A stretch of 64,000 nt of DNA from Distichodus sexfasciatus (Eukaryota > Chordata > Actinopteri > Characiformes > Distichodontidae), in assembly GCA_032718565.1 (NCBI GenBank), contig JAVGVS010000013.1:62001-126000 (forward strand), in the 5' to 3' direction. Within the stretch, counting starts at the first letter, position 1. The number at the start of each line of letters is the position of its first letter. Made by a program: the position numbers and the translations under genes. Positions 21,540-33,039 of this stretch are shown piece after piece. The notes beneath the pieces were generated by a model. That model made no database searches. It was not told where the DNA came from and worked only from the letters and a program-made list of their open reading frames with translations.

Positions 21540-21830
21540 CCATTCTTTCCACGTGACAACGAACAGAAGCTGATGAATGACGTCGGTTAAATGGCACACA
21601 TGGACGACAAAACGCACGACGGGGAACGACGTCAGACGGCGGTACGAAACAAGACTGCCCACCATAAGCTCCACCACAACGGGCGACCATCACTAAGGGG
21701 CCAAAGCGCGAACGACTTGGCAACAAAGCATCACAGTCAGAAGGCGGCGAAGCCACGGAGCAGGCAAGCGTCGCATGGACACCGTCCTTACATTCAGACC
21801 GGACCCACTCCCTCGACTCGAGTTTTGTAA
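21540..21830. other. CpG-rich intronic segment, unexplained
   Basis: GC- and CpG-rich compared with its surroundings. Short open frames exist on both strands, but none has a motif or splice context I recognise. It may be a repeat not shared elsewhere in the window or a regulatory element. Confidence 0.3.
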
Positions 21831-22902
21831 GACACTGTGAACCAAACGGATGAGCGGTTCAATGCTTTTCATCTGTTTGAAACGAAGATAAAAGGTGCCA
21901 TTAGGGCTGGGCAGCTCATTCAAAAAAAGCCGCTACAAGTGGAAGCCTTCATAGAATAAGAGTTTTGTTAGAGGTATAGTTCATGGAGTATAATTAACAC
22001 TTTAAAATCTTCGGTAAAGTTCAAAAATATTCTCGAAATACTTGTGAGAGGGTCACTTTTTTATGACCACCACAACAATACGCGTGTGTGTACGCACCCG
22101 ACTCCTGCCCGATGTGTTTAAGATTTGAGGGTGGAAGGTCTATTCAGATCTATTTGATTACACAGCTATTGAGGGCTCTCCTTTTTCATAGTCAGGATGA
22201 AGTGGGACCAAGTATGTAGGTGAATGTGGTGTGACGTGTGGTTTAGAAGAAAGAAGGTGTGGGAGGGGGGAAGGGGGTTCGAAGGCAATTAAGAGCAAAG
22301 GCTTTAGAGGTATTTAAGGCCATTGCTGACAGAGAAGAAAGAGGCGAATTCAATTAAAAATGAGCTTTTTACCATCTAACTGCACTTTCCGACCTTCACT
22401 TCCACGCAGCAATGGCGCAAAGCGGAGCGCTATAGCATGCACAACCTCACTCTCAACTCAATACAGAATTTGTAAAGTCCAATTGTGTTTATATATGAAC
22501 TTTTTATCTGCAACCCAGGGAAAAAAAAAAAAAAAAAAAATGCTGATCCGGAATCAGTGGCAGCTCCCGCATGCTGCTGCGTTCGCTCATTCGGAAATCA
22601 GCGCGTCTGTTCATTTTTTTTAACGTACAATCTTGTCCGGTTTATATTCATCGTCGTCGGCATGCATTCTTTCGGGCGCGGACAATGTGACAGCTATAAG
22701 TGCGCGCACCGTGAAATGCAATAGTCCCACAAACACGCAAGGTGTCCGCGAACTAGTTTATGTCCCGCCAAGGTAAGAGAATAAAACCCAAATGTGAAGA
22801 GGAAAGTCTTAAACCTGGAAAGACAGAGAGAAAGAGGGAGGAGGAGGAAGAAGAAGAGGAAGAACGGAGAAAAAAACTAAAGCAGATCCATCAGATCCCC
22901 AC

Positions 22903-22956
22903 CTTTAGGTCTAGATACTCCAGGTCCTTCTTCAACTGCATGTAAGTATCATCTGC
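22903..22956 (-). CDS. plekha7: plekha7 exon 11
   Basis: A 54-base exon, residues 624-641: ADDTYMQLKKDLEYLDLK, matching the mammalian segment at all but one or two positions. Acceptor cttgaag, donor AAAG/gtgggg. Confidence 0.96.
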
Positions 22957-23860
22957 CTTCAAGTGGGAAATGGAGAGAAACATCAGATGACAAGAAACTA
23001 CAGGGTTGCAAGGAGTTTTGCTGCTAACTTTCTTAATAAACGTCCTCACATATGCAAGATAATAATGGGATAATTAAGTGTAAAACTGCAGTTCTCAATG
23101 GACGTCAAATGAAATCGTTTCCTTTCCTAACAGCAGCCTGGAGGAAGACAACACGCCCTTGAGGGCCTTTCTGCATATTTCAGAACTTCGCATTGTGTTA
23201 TTTATGCCAGTTCCATAACGTGCATCAAACAGCTTCTTCTTCTTTTTTTTCTTTTTTTTAATATATGCTGTAAGTTAAGTGTAGAATCTTTCACTTAAAA
23301 AGAGAAAAACAGGCATTGAAAAGCTGAAGCTCTTTCACGCGCCTTTTTTCTCTAAACGTTAACGCTATACACTCCAAGCGGCAGGAAAAACAACACTGGA
23401 TGACATTTTACCGTGTCAATGCAGGCAAGTTAACAAGCAACATGCTCGAATCAAACATTTCAAGGGGCAATTCATAGGCTTCCAAAACATAACAAGAACG
23501 AGGATTCAAAAAAACACAAATAAATACATATTTAAATAAAGAAAAGACGCATAATGCATAAGGGGCGAGTGGTTTGTAGAACACAACACAGGCTGGAATG
23601 TCAAAGTTGTGCAGTCCAAAGCTGTGGCGAGGTCTCTCTACTGTCCATGCTGGCACCAAACCACCACCAACATCATCATCATCATCATCACCACCACCAC
23701 CACCACCACGACACAACTACCCACAGCCTCACAGATGAGGGCACAGAGCGGGATGGGGGTGGGGGTGTTAGGAGAGACGAGAGGGGCAGGGGGCACGATG
23801 CAGTTGGAAGGGGCCTAAAAAACGGTGTAGGGGGATGGGGGCCGGCTCTGACCCTCTGAC
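22957..23860 (-). other. plekha7 intron 10
   Basis: Contains a (CAT)n/(CAC)n run (23667-23709). Nothing else recognisable. Confidence 0.85.
23667..23709. repeat. (CAT)n then (CAC)n triplet run
   Basis: Contiguous trinucleotide repeats, six CAT then about eight CAC units. Confidence 0.9.
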
Positions 23861-23986
23861 CTGCAGGCTGGGGCCCGAGAGGCCGTTGTGCTGGTTGTGC
23901 AGGTGAGTGAACGCGTCGTTGCGCACGCTGGCCATCTTGGCCTGGTGTCTCCTGAGCTGGATGAGGAGCAGCGTCAGCTCCTCCGG
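23861..23986 (-). CDS. plekha7: plekha7 exon 10 (PEELTLLLI cassette)
   Basis: Encodes residues 582-623 in phase 0-0: PEELTLLLIQLRRHQ then AKMASVRNDAFTHLHNQ. The PEELTLLLI motif is shared with PLEKHA5-type proteins and absent from the commonest mammalian PLEKHA7 isoform. The exon is 126 bases with both ends in phase 0, so skipping keeps the frame. A cassette exon is likely. Confidence 0.88.
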
Positions 23987-24486
23987 CTGCAGACCGGCAG
24001 GGAGAGGGGCAGAGAGAACACTTCAGGACACGGCCACCGGGGCGGCGCCGTCGGCTCGACAGAACGCGACTCGGCAGGTACGTCTATGTAGGTTCTCTGT
24101 CCGTCCAGGACGTGGTAGTCTTGAGAGCTTGAAGAGAACTAAGCTGAACCTTTTTTTTTTAGGTTCTTGAAGACGTTTGGCCTCTCATCCGAAAGGCTTC
24201 TTCGGTTGCGAAAAATCTGAAAGGGAGTTCCGGGTGTTTATCCTATTCATTCAGGGGGACAACCCCACTGGACCACAAATATCTGGAACTCTCTATCCAA
24301 AAATAAAGGCTGTCGGATGAGAGGTAAAACCTAAAAGAAGTCGGGTTGCCTTCGATTCAAGCTCTCGAGAGAACTCAGCAGGTTGCTTCTTGGAGCTATG
24401 CTATACTAAGCTGTGCTATGCTACATCTCAAGCGTTTGCAATCCAAGATGATCGCGAGCTTGTGTCGGGTCGCGTTATGCTCTTAC
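23987..24486 (-). other. plekha7 intron 9
   Basis: Bases 24150-24340 carry a dispersed-type repeat (gacgtttggcctctcatccg, then aggcttcttc), which I know as a common motif in fish intergenic DNA. Otherwise nothing. Confidence 0.6.
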
Positions 24487-24570
24487 CGTCTTCCCGTGTA
24501 AGCTTGGCGCGCTGACTGTGTGTGTGATGTAGCCCATGGTTGGCATTGATCTTCTCTCAACCGGGGCAGC
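24487..24570 (-). CDS. plekha7: plekha7 exon 9
   Basis: Encodes residues 554-581: AAPVERRSMPTMGYITHT then VSAPSLHGKT, matching VDRRSMPSMGYMTHTVSAPSLHGK, within the mammalian p120-catenin-binding region. Confidence 0.96.
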
Positions 24571-24650
24571 CTGAGATGGGGAAAAAAGAAGAAAAAAGTC
24601 TATTTATTAACGTTTATTTGCGCAGCAGAGGCTTATACAGTCGCATATAT

Positions 24651-25285
24651 GTGACTCTGCACGGCAAAACCAGTCGCTTGTCACAAATTTTCAAAATTGA
24701 GTTATGTTAAAATAAATCAAGCTTCAAAACGATACCTATATCGAATGAATCGGACGACATATGACTGAGATATCAACATTCAAAAGAGTCGGGTTTCTCC
24801 TGTCACGCCAAGTGAGAAACGGAGAAATCTGCCTTTGAAGTTGACTATCGCCGTAGCACTCACAGACGCTTGGTGCGGTCGCGGCTACGTTTGTATTTAC
24901 GGTAGCCTACGCTGCATTCACAGCCACACGGATAGCCTACCTGCGTTAGGTTAACTGAACTCGGGAGACGAAGATGGATTCCGGAGGAATATCTTCACGC
25001 TAGTTAACCAGTGGATTTACCGTAAATATTGAAGTAGAGCGGTCAAAACAGAAACTTTTAACATTCTGCTGGAATTGAATTCCTCACCTCAAGAAAGTCA
25101 CGTTTTTAGGATGGAAAGGGTAAGTTTTTCAGCCAAATTTATTCACAACAGTACAGTATAGACCTTCCACTGTTTCAAAACACTAAAAACAAAAAATCCA
25201 AAATTTTACCCCACGCAACATAAACAGTGGTTTTTCTCGGAAACCTCCGTTGCGACAAGCGACTGGTTTTGCCATGCAGAGTCAC
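24651..25285. mobile_element. TIR element family T, copy 2
   Basis: Termini gtgactctgcacggcaaaac and gttttgccatgcagagtcac, flanked by atat on both sides. It is the longest of the three copies and keeps segments missing from the others (cgggtttctc, ctcaagaaagt). Confidence 0.9.
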
Positions 25286-26653
25286 ATATAAAGAAAGAAA
25301 GATTAAGAAGTACTTTGGACGGCAATATTATACAAGATTTTTTTTATTAGGAGTTGAAGGCTGAAATTTCAATGCCATCCGCATGTAGGGTTGATGGAAA
25401 AGAAAAGAAGTTTCTCATGTCGTTGACACTTGTAAATAAGACTCCACCATCAACGATACGTTTTCAACGCCGTACTCGCAGGTACCGAGACTTTATCCAC
25501 TGCTCTAATGTACCCTGGCAAAGCGTCCACACCTTTTTTGCTTATGCCGTGGATGGGGTACCTGGAGTGTCGAGCAGAAACCGAGCGAGGTGCGTACATA
25601 TGGATACATACGCATCATGTTAATGCCACAGGGCTTTGAGGAGCTGACAGTTTTGCTTAATTCACAGATTCTTTTCATCAGGCCAAATCGCGGAGCCCGA
25701 ACAGGGCCCCAATAAACAACCATATTTAATTAACTCCACATAAATTATCTCCCAACCTGCTTTCTTTAAAAAATGAGATTTGTTTGCTGGCAGCAAGCGA
25801 AGCGGGCCGCGCCGCGCCTTTCCCCGCGATATTCCCACAGCTCCTCTTTTTTGCTGCATAATAGGTTTTTTATTTAAAACAGAAGATCAGAAGAAAGAGC
25901 GCTCCGATAGTCAAGATAGAGTTGTTTATACGGAGCCGGCAAGCCCTGGGCAAAATTTTATCAGTTAAGAACGCACACTTTAACGGCCCTCTGCGGAGGA
26001 GGATGGTGGGGGGAGGGGGAGAGGAAGAAAAAGCGCCCGCTACAACGATTCCTGCCAGAGGACGCTGGAAAAACCTGCTAGCCACTGGTGAGAGGGCGAA
26101 GAGTTCAACGCTACCTAAAATTAGTGTTTCCCAAAAACTCCCTGTCGTTTATTTCTTTTTAAAAGATCCACGCCGTTTGCTGTGGTGGCTTGGTTTATGG
26201 CAGCTCTTTGAGTAACTCCGGGGATGGAGTAATTAGTGAGTTCACACGCGGCTCGACTTGTGCTGAGTTGGGAGTGAGGGTGACAGCGAGTTCGCTGGGA
26301 GGATGTAAAGGGAAAAGTCGGCCTCTGATGAGGTACGGTTCTCATGCGGAGGGTGTGGTGGGGGAGAATGGACTGTAACATCACTCACAGTAGTTCACAC
26401 ACTGAGCGCTTGCACCTGTGGGACAGGGACAGATTGTGGGGTGGAGACTGTGTGAATTCTGCATGAAACCACGTGCGAAAGTCCTTTTAAAAACGTTGGC
26501 TGCGGCGGGAAAGCTGCCGAACGCCCCTTCTCATGCCCATGCCCATGCCCATGTGGGATTCCCACTGACGCATTGGGGTGTTATTACTGATCTACAGCCA
26601 TACCCACAGCATGGATCCAAAATGAAAACAGCGATCAGACGTCATCCTGAATA

Positions 26654-27165
26654 GAGATGGCACCGATCCGACTCGTGTATCGGATATCGATCCGATAACA
26701 ACTCAAACAGCTGGTTCGGGTATCGGTGGCACTGGGCACTGTGGCACTGTAAACGTGTACACGCTCAATTTGTTATGCATCAGAAATATTTTTTCTGCGT
26801 ATTGATATGACAATACGCAGAACAAGCAACGGAACACACCATTATACTGTTTAATTTCCTTAACAACACCAGCTCTCGATCGCAATCTCTGTGTTCCTAG
26901 CGGTTTTAGCGCCACAGGATTAGGGACCGTCACAAAATTACGGAACTGTGTTAAAACGAACCATTTTTGAGATGTTATTTTACTAATAAATAATTTAGCA
27001 TATACATACGGGTGTGTAATTATTACATTATTTTAGTTAAGAAAACAATATTTAAGCCAAGTATTTCCTTAATCATAACAGAATAATCTCACTCATGTAT
27101 TCAGACATTTTTAAAGCATTATTTTCTGTTTAAAAAGGACTCAGCAACTGTATCGGAATTGTATC
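26654..27165. mobile_element. Dispersed DNA repeat, agagatggcaccgatccga type, copy 1
   Basis: Shares gatccgataac.actcaaaca, ggtatcg.tggcactgggc and tctctgtgttcct blocks with 44588-44950. The start is a plausible terminus, but the right end is unclear. Confidence 0.55.
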
Positions 27166-27205
27166 GTACCTGCAGATATCCAAATTACTAGATCCCTAGA
27201 TCCCA

Positions 27206-27552
27206 AATTTACTGAAACCCAACTGGGGTCGCGGGGGGATCGGAGCCTATCCCGGGAACTTACAAGCTCAAGGTGGGGAACAACCCTGGGCAGGCGCCAA
27301 CACACCGCAGGGCACACACACACAATCACACTCACATTCACACCTTACGGGCCAATTTAGAGTCGCAGATTAACCTATAGTGCATGTCTTTGGACTGTGG
27401 GAGGAAACCAGAGGACCCAGAGAAAACTCGAGGCGAACACGGGGAGAGCATGCAAACTCCACACAAAAAGGCCCGACGGCCGTCTCCGGGGCTCGAACCC
27501 AGGACCTTCTCACTGTGAGGTGACAGCGCTAACCACTGCGCCACCGTGCCGC
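27206..27552 (-). mobile_element. tRNA-derived SINE, family B, full-length
   Basis: Reverse complement begins gcggcacggtggcgcagtgg (A-box region), has B-box ggttcgagccc and runs through the family body to cccagttggg. Best-preserved copy of the family here. Confidence 0.9.
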
Positions 27553-27589
27553 TCAAAATGTCAAATTAAATGCATTTTTCGGAATGCTT

Positions 27590-27845
27590 TTTGTGGTTTG
27601 ACATGAAGTTACTGTGTTAAATCAGCATGTGATATATGTTGATATATTAATCGCTGACTCTTGATCTGAATCGATTTGAAATCATATTGTAGCAGACATT
27701 ATGACAAATCTCTAGGTAGTCCCTTTGAAATCAATCTCTACGGCAGGTGTGAAAGGCACAAATTGGCAGCTCAGACGTTAAATCGTTGTCTGTTGAATCA
27801 ATATAATATTGTATCACGACAAAACTTGTGATTTCCACCCCTAAT
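27590..27845. repeat. Dispersed repeat related to 1-345 and 43290-43400
   Basis: Shared blocks include actgtgttaaa, gctgactcttga, tgtagcagac, tctctaggtag and gttgaatc.atataatatt. It ends with gatttccacccctaat. Confidence 0.6.
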
Positions 27846-28270
27846 GGAAGTCGGGCCTTGTACTAGGGCTGGGCAATTAATCAAAAATGAATCAAAATCA
27901 ACACAATTTTGCAACAAATATTTCAATTATTTTTCAATTTTTAAAATTTGGTTAATACTTTTTAAAAAAGAGTTCTGCTAATTCTTTCCCTGGTGTGTGT
28001 TCATGTACTGTCCCCTTAACAATACTACTGCGTGTGGCGTCGATGACTCCGCCCTGCCAAGTCTGTGACAACATCTGTGTACGTTTCCATTAAGTATTTT
28101 AAAACCACAAAGATACCCTTTCTCGTTACAAAAAATACGCCAGCTTTCATAGTTGAACATATTTACACTCAAAATCTGGTTCTGGTTTGGATTAAGTATG
28201 GCATGGTTTTTACCCCCAGATTCGAAACCGTCCGGACAGAGATTCCGAGAACCTTCTTGCGAAGTCTCAC

Positions 28271-28808
28271 CTTGGAAACCGGCCGCCTCGGAGAGCCGGA
28301 ACCGGGCACGTCGATGACGGCGGCGGCTGCGTCGTCCAGCGGTCGCACGGTCACCCTGTCGGCCGGTGTGTGGGGCCTGCGGGGTGACTGCAGCTTGGAG
28401 GGGGGACCCGGAGGAGGAATGTCGCAGGGGGAAGGGGGAACGGAAATGGATCGCGGCACCTCCAGCGTGACCCTGAAGGCGGCGGTGGCGGCGTCCATGT
28501 AGTCGGGCCCGCCTGCGAAGATGGGCGCGGTGGGGCTGCCGTGGCGGAACTGCTGCCTCTGTTGCCACTCGTACAGCTGCCACACCATGCCCTCCTTGGT
28601 GGCCAAGCGCTCGTCCGTCGACATGCGGAAGTGGCTGAGGCGGTCGTGGGCGTACTTGTAGTCGCTGGGCAGGTCGCGGCTCACCGGGGGCGAGCCGGCC
28701 GAAGGACGCCGGCCCGTCTTTGGCAACGACTGGTAAGCTTCCATCATGGTCAACTTGGGCTGCAGGGGCGGTGTCCGGCGCGGGAGGGCGTACTCCGACG
28801 AGGGGTGG
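28271..28808 (-). CDS. plekha7: plekha7 exon 8
   Basis: A 538-base exon, residues 374-553. It carries SDYKYAHDRLSHFRMSTDER, VWQLYEWQQRQQFRHG, LEVPRSISVPPSPCDIPPP and RRPHTPADRVTVRP, in the same order as mammalian PLEKHA7. An insertion with an Ala run separates the second and third blocks. Acceptor attccag, donor AAG/gtgaga. Confidence 0.97.
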
Positions 28809-29834
28809 CTGGAATCAGAAAAGCAGACACAATGCTAAAAAGTGAAAATATGCGCAATATATCACCTTGCAGTAAAGTAATTTCTTAAGATAACAAAGAG
28901 GTTTATTCATCCCAATTCTTTTTAGGATGTCAGAGGGACATATAGGTAACAAACAATGACTGACATTGCAGCATGAGACGTAAAGACTGGAGCTATTCAG
29001 TAAGTAGTGGAAAATAGATTCCAAAGTGGCAGTGTTCAAAGGTAAATAAATTAATAAAGAAAGAAATTCTTATTTATACTAGCAGATAAATTAATAATAA
29101 ATAAATAATAAACATGTGAATTGCCAGCATTAAACAGACAGTTCATTGCACATATCTGATTGAAAGCAGAAGGACTGTTACTATGAAAATAAGAAATAAG
29201 ATTAGAATATCTTTTAACTTCTTTTTATGTGAAAAACCCAATGAACCAGCTAAATAATAAGACGGTGGGGGTTACTGGAAAACATCACACAGTTCAAATA
29301 ACAGTAAAACGTTTTGTGGTTATCAAATAAAAAGTGCAAAAGTTGCAAAAACAAACCAATGTACATTAACATTAAAAGCAAGACAAGTGTATTTATATAC
29401 CGCTTATTCCCATAAACAGAAGACACTCAATTTGTGCTTTTCAAAAATAAAAATAAAATATTTCAAAATAGAGTAAAAAGTAGACTTTATCATAATGAGG
29501 ATAATATAATTATAATAATAATGTAAAATAAAATATTTTGTATGATGAATAATAGAACAGATTTCAGTATTATATAAAATTAAACTTTTTAGATTTATTA
29601 GGATTCGTTGTTATTCATGTTCTCAACCAGAAGAGGGAGCTCTTTTACTGTAGGAAGCCCATGTGACACAGAACACATAGAGACATTTATTACAGAATAC
29701 ATCACCACTGACTGAGCTGGGCAATTTGACCTCAAATCAAGATTTATACAATCACTGAACATTTTGTCTTGATTACAATTAATAAGCAATTATTTTGTTT
29801 GGGGATATTTTTATATTTTTTCACCTCCAAGGTA

Positions 29835-30373
29835 CACTACCAGTCAAAGGTTTGGAAACACCTTCCCAGTCAAGGTTTTTTCTTTATTTTCATTACTATT
29901 TACATTGTAGATTCTCACTAAAGGCATCAAAACTATGAATGAACTGTGTAAAGGCTATTTGATCAAGAAGGAGAGTGATGGAGTGCTGGCCTCCACGGTC
30001 ACCTGACCAAACCCAATCGAGATGGTCTGGGATGAGATGGACCGCAGAGTGAAGGCAAAAGGGCCAACAAGTGCTCAGCATCTCTGGGAACTCCTTCAAG
30101 ACTGTTGGAAAACCATTTCAGGTGACTACCTCATGAAGCTCATCGAGAGAACGCCAAGAGTGTGCAAAGCAGTGATCAAAGCAAAGGGTGGTTATTTTCA
30201 AGAATCTAAGATATAAAACATGTTCTGGGTTATTTCACACTTTTTGTTCACTACATAATTCCATATGTGTTCATTCACAGTGCCTTCAGTGAGAATCTAC
30301 AATGGAAATAGTCATGATAAAAAAGAATAAAACATTGAATGGGAAGGTGTGTCCAAACTTTTGACTGGTAGTG
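29835..30373 (+). mobile_element. Tc1-like transposon, internally deleted
   Basis: Termini cactaccagtcaaaggtttg and the complement of caaacttttgactggtagtg, flanked by TA. The inverted repeats extend about 90 bases (tgtagattctcact mirrored by agtgagaatctaca). The N-terminal and central transposase regions are missing. Confidence 0.9.
30007..30216 (+). pseudogene. C-terminal fragment of Tc1 transposase
   Basis: The frame reads PNPIEMVWDEMDRRVKAKGP, then SAQHLWELLQDCW and VCKAVIKAKGGYF, typical of the last 65-70 residues of fish Tc1 transposases. The catalytic Asp residues upstream are deleted, so it cannot be active. Confidence 0.88.
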
Positions 30374-30717
30374 TATGTTTTGAAATATATTCGACTACTA
30401 AAGTTGCCATAATTTTTCTAATGAAAAAATCTTAGGAAATGCATATCCTTGTGGTTTTAAAAAAACTGAGGGAAACACACACATGCACATGTGTAGCTGC
30501 AAGCTGGACGGAGTGGAGTCACTTATCAACACGTGATAGCACATGCTTAAGGGGACGGTACTTGCTAGGGAAAATATTAACAGAATGTTTTGAAAAAAGT
30601 ACAGAAGTTTAAAAATAATCTAAATAACCAACATTGGGAAGATTACTTCAATTTGAGTCTTTGGTTCAGCTTTAATTTTTATTCATTGCTGCTGAGACTG
30701 ACCCCAAGCCCACTGAC

Positions 30718-31179
30718 CTTTTTGGATCTCCTTTCTGCACCTTCACCCAGTGCTCCACCTGGGCCAGCGCTGTCTTCCTCTGCACCTGCTTCTCGGTGTC
30801 GGTGCGGGGGACCAGGCCCCTCTTGTACACGCCGCTGCCACCGCCGCCGCCATTCTGGTCGGGATGCGGTCCGGTGGTCGCAGTGCCGTTCCTTTGAGCC
30901 GGAATGGCGGACAAGACTCGCAAAGGCGCTCCAGACTCGGGCGAGAGGCCATCTGCGTCCATGTCTCCCGGGAAGGCCGTTTTGACCTGGGCCTCGGCGG
31001 CATCCATGTGGTGGTAACCGCGGCGCACCTCGGCCTCCCGCTCCTGCCTTGTCTCGCCATCGATCGCCTCGGCCCACCCCGGTTGATGCAGACCTTCGGG
31101 CTGGGAGGAGCTCTTGCTACTGCCGCCGCCGATGTGATTGGTCTGGGGCACGGCCTGCTGCTCCGTTTTGGGAGTTTCT
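30718..31179 (-). CDS. plekha7: plekha7 exon 7
   Basis: Encodes residues 221-373. A poorly conserved, Gly-rich disordered region follows QQAVPQTNH (compare RQAVPQANH). The exon ends with QRKTALAQVEHWVKVQKGDP, matching QRKSNLAQVEHWARAQKGD. It links the PH domain to the central region. Acceptor tccacag, donor AAAG/gtcagt. Confidence 0.95.
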
Positions 31180-31962
31180 CTGTGGAGGAGGTGAAAGAAC
31201 GTTTCTCTTTTTAAATGTTAAGGCCCATTTTAGTGTGGAAACAATTTTCTCCCCACAAGGTTTATCGGGGAACGAGATTCATTACCTTTGGAATTAGGTT
31301 TGATCGTTAAAAAGGGAATCAAGCACGCACTAAGGTGAATATATCTCTCGATCCATCGCAATCTCGAAATGGCACAAATTCTTCGTGTGGCAATCCAGTC
31401 CCTAAGAATTTCCCCGTTTGACAAGCGGCATCCCAATTAACCTGCAGCTTTCACGCCAAAATGTCAATTTCTCACTCGAGTGGCGGCGAGGGCCGTAATA
31501 AAACAGAGCGTCTCATTAACGGATGTCATTACATCAAACGCATCGAAACCGGAATTGCCCTCAGTGATGTAACGCCCACACCTTCCGTTCTCTTTTGGAG
31601 TCGGGAATGGGACCTTCTTGGGCGAAACCAGAATGACAGCCATCGATGTCTACACAACAAACACTCAGAGCTGCCCTCTCTAGCTGTAATCTCTGGGGTA
31701 ATCGCTCAGATCATGGGGCAGTACTTTCATTTAGCATGGTGTCTAATTTATGGCCCTCTCTGCTGTGTGACATTATTCATCGGAAGTCTGCGTTTTCCAA
31801 GATTTTCCGTTTAGCACAGCACCCTTCATGAATCATGGGGGCAATACCTTGCCACCTGTGACTACTTTGCGCAGGCAAAATTTTGCTGCTAATTAATCAG
31901 GAATAATGAAGCTGGATATTGAAGTTCCACATGTAAAAGTAAACTCTTTCGACTTTTAAAAA

Positions 31963-32190
31963 TGTGAGTGATTATTTGTCATTGTCACCACACCACAGCA
32001 CAGCATAGCAGATGACCTCTGCATTTAACCCATCTGTGAAGGAGCAGCGGGCAGCTAACAAGCAGTGCTTGGGGACAGTACTTTGCTCATGAGTAAAGTT
32101 ACCTCAGTGGTAACTTTACCGGCCCTGGAGTCGAACCTGCAACCTTCTGATCACGGGGCGAACACCTTACCGTTACGCCACCAACTGCCC
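31963..32190 (-). mobile_element. tRNA-derived SINE, family A
   Basis: Reverse complement has head gggcagttggtggcgtaacg, B-box-like ggttcgactcc and the usual body and tail. Confidence 0.85.
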
Positions 32191-32520
32191 AACTACCAAA
32201 TGAGACCAACAGGCCAGTATATTTCTAGGAAATATTCATTTGTACAAGTCAAGAATTAATATGCCTTCAGTTAAAATTGATCACACTCTTATCCAGAGCA
32301 ACGTTCATTTCCTAATTACAGAGACAATGTCCCCAAGGTTAAAAGGGTCTTGTTCTGGGCTTAAGGGGTCTTACTCCATACACAAGTATCCCACCAACCA
32401 GCAGTCTCATAATAACTTCATCCAGACCCTTTTCCTGGTTTTAAGAGCCTGTAAGCCAATAGTTCCCAAACTTTTTTTGCAGGGCCCCCTGCTTTTGTAG
32501 ATGAGAAGATTTCCGGGATG

Positions 32521-32915
32521 GGATGGGTGATGGTGGTGTAGCAGTTAGGACAGCGTTTCCCAATCCCAGTCCTCACGGAACACGGCTCTGCACAGATTCG
32601 AGTTTCCCGACCCACAGCACAGCTGATGCGACTGATTAGCTAATTAGCAACGTTTGGATTGGCGTGCGGAGGTGCAAGAAATACCGAATCTGTGCAGAGC
32701 GGTGTTCCGCGAGGACTGGGATTGGGAAACGCTGGGTTAGGACACTGGCCTCTGGACCAAGAGGTAGTGGGTCTGAATCCTACTTCCAACACTACCATCA
32801 CTGGGTCTCTGAGCAAGACCCTTTAGTTGCTCTTTAGTTGTCCCTGAAGTTATGAAAATGGAAGTCGCTCTGGATAAGAGCTTCTGCTAAATAGCGTAAA
32901 TGTAAAAATGTAATT
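32521..32915 (+). mobile_element. tRNA-derived SINE family C (V-SINE-like), interrupted
   Basis: The head gatggtggtgtagcagttag is separated from cctctggaccaagagg by the MITE at 32551-32734. The body continues to the tail gtcgctctggataagagctt and ctgctaaat, a LINE-type 3' end found in many fish SINEs. The copy at 57870-58066 is uninterrupted. Confidence 0.85.
32551..32734. mobile_element. hAT-type MITE inserted in SINE
   Basis: A 184-bp near-palindrome with ends cagcgtttcccaatcccagt and its complement, flanked by agttagga and ggttagga (7 of 8 match). Confidence 0.85.
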
Positions 32916-33039
32916 GAGACCACCTTTCTTCTGTCTTACTTCCTTCCACATTGCGAAACAATGCTTTAAGGTGATTTAAGGCCAGACCAGATTAATGTGA
33001 GTTCTGCACACTCCCTCAACATACTGAGTTGCATAAAAC

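Larger units (their letters stand above)
18651..22902 (-). other. plekha7 intron 11
   Basis: A 4.25-kb intron holding a foldback repeat (19347-19591), an hAT MITE (19950-20443) and copy 1 of a TIR element (20669-21290). A CpG-rich segment at 21540-21830 remains unexplained. The rest is unremarkable. Confidence 0.85.
24571..28270 (-). other. plekha7 intron 8
   Basis: A 3.7-kb intron with TIR element copy 2 (24651-25285), a tatcgg-type repeat (26654-27165), a family B SINE and a repeat related to the window's left edge. Bases 25420-25620 contain ggtacc-centred motifs that look like an eroded MITE. Bases 25640-26640 show nothing recognisable. Confidence 0.8.
29715..30560. repeat. Older dispersed repeat interrupted by Tc1
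   Basis: The left part (gctgggcaatttgacctcaaat) and right part (ctgagggaaacacac...ttaaggggacggta) resemble 34565-34860 and, in part, 16850 and 27866-28090. The Tc1 relic sits between them. Confidence 0.5.
28809..30717 (-). other. plekha7 intron 7
   Basis: AT-rich. An old dispersed repeat (about 29715-30560) is split by a deleted Tc1 element. Bases 28820-29700 show no gene or recognisable repeat. Confidence 0.8.

Noticed and set aside
21532..21923. Two 74-79-codon frames in the CpG-rich island as a small gene
   Set aside because: No recognisable motif and no supporting splice or promoter context. Kept only as an unexplained CpG-rich segment.
27470..27552. Possible tRNA gene on the minus strand
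   Set aside because: Head of the family B SINE; body and tail follow as in other copies.
30590..31297. Overlapping frames on both strands over exon 7
   Set aside because: Shadows of the GC-rich plekha7 exon. Only the frame ending AQVEHWVKVQKGD matches the family and fits the phase.
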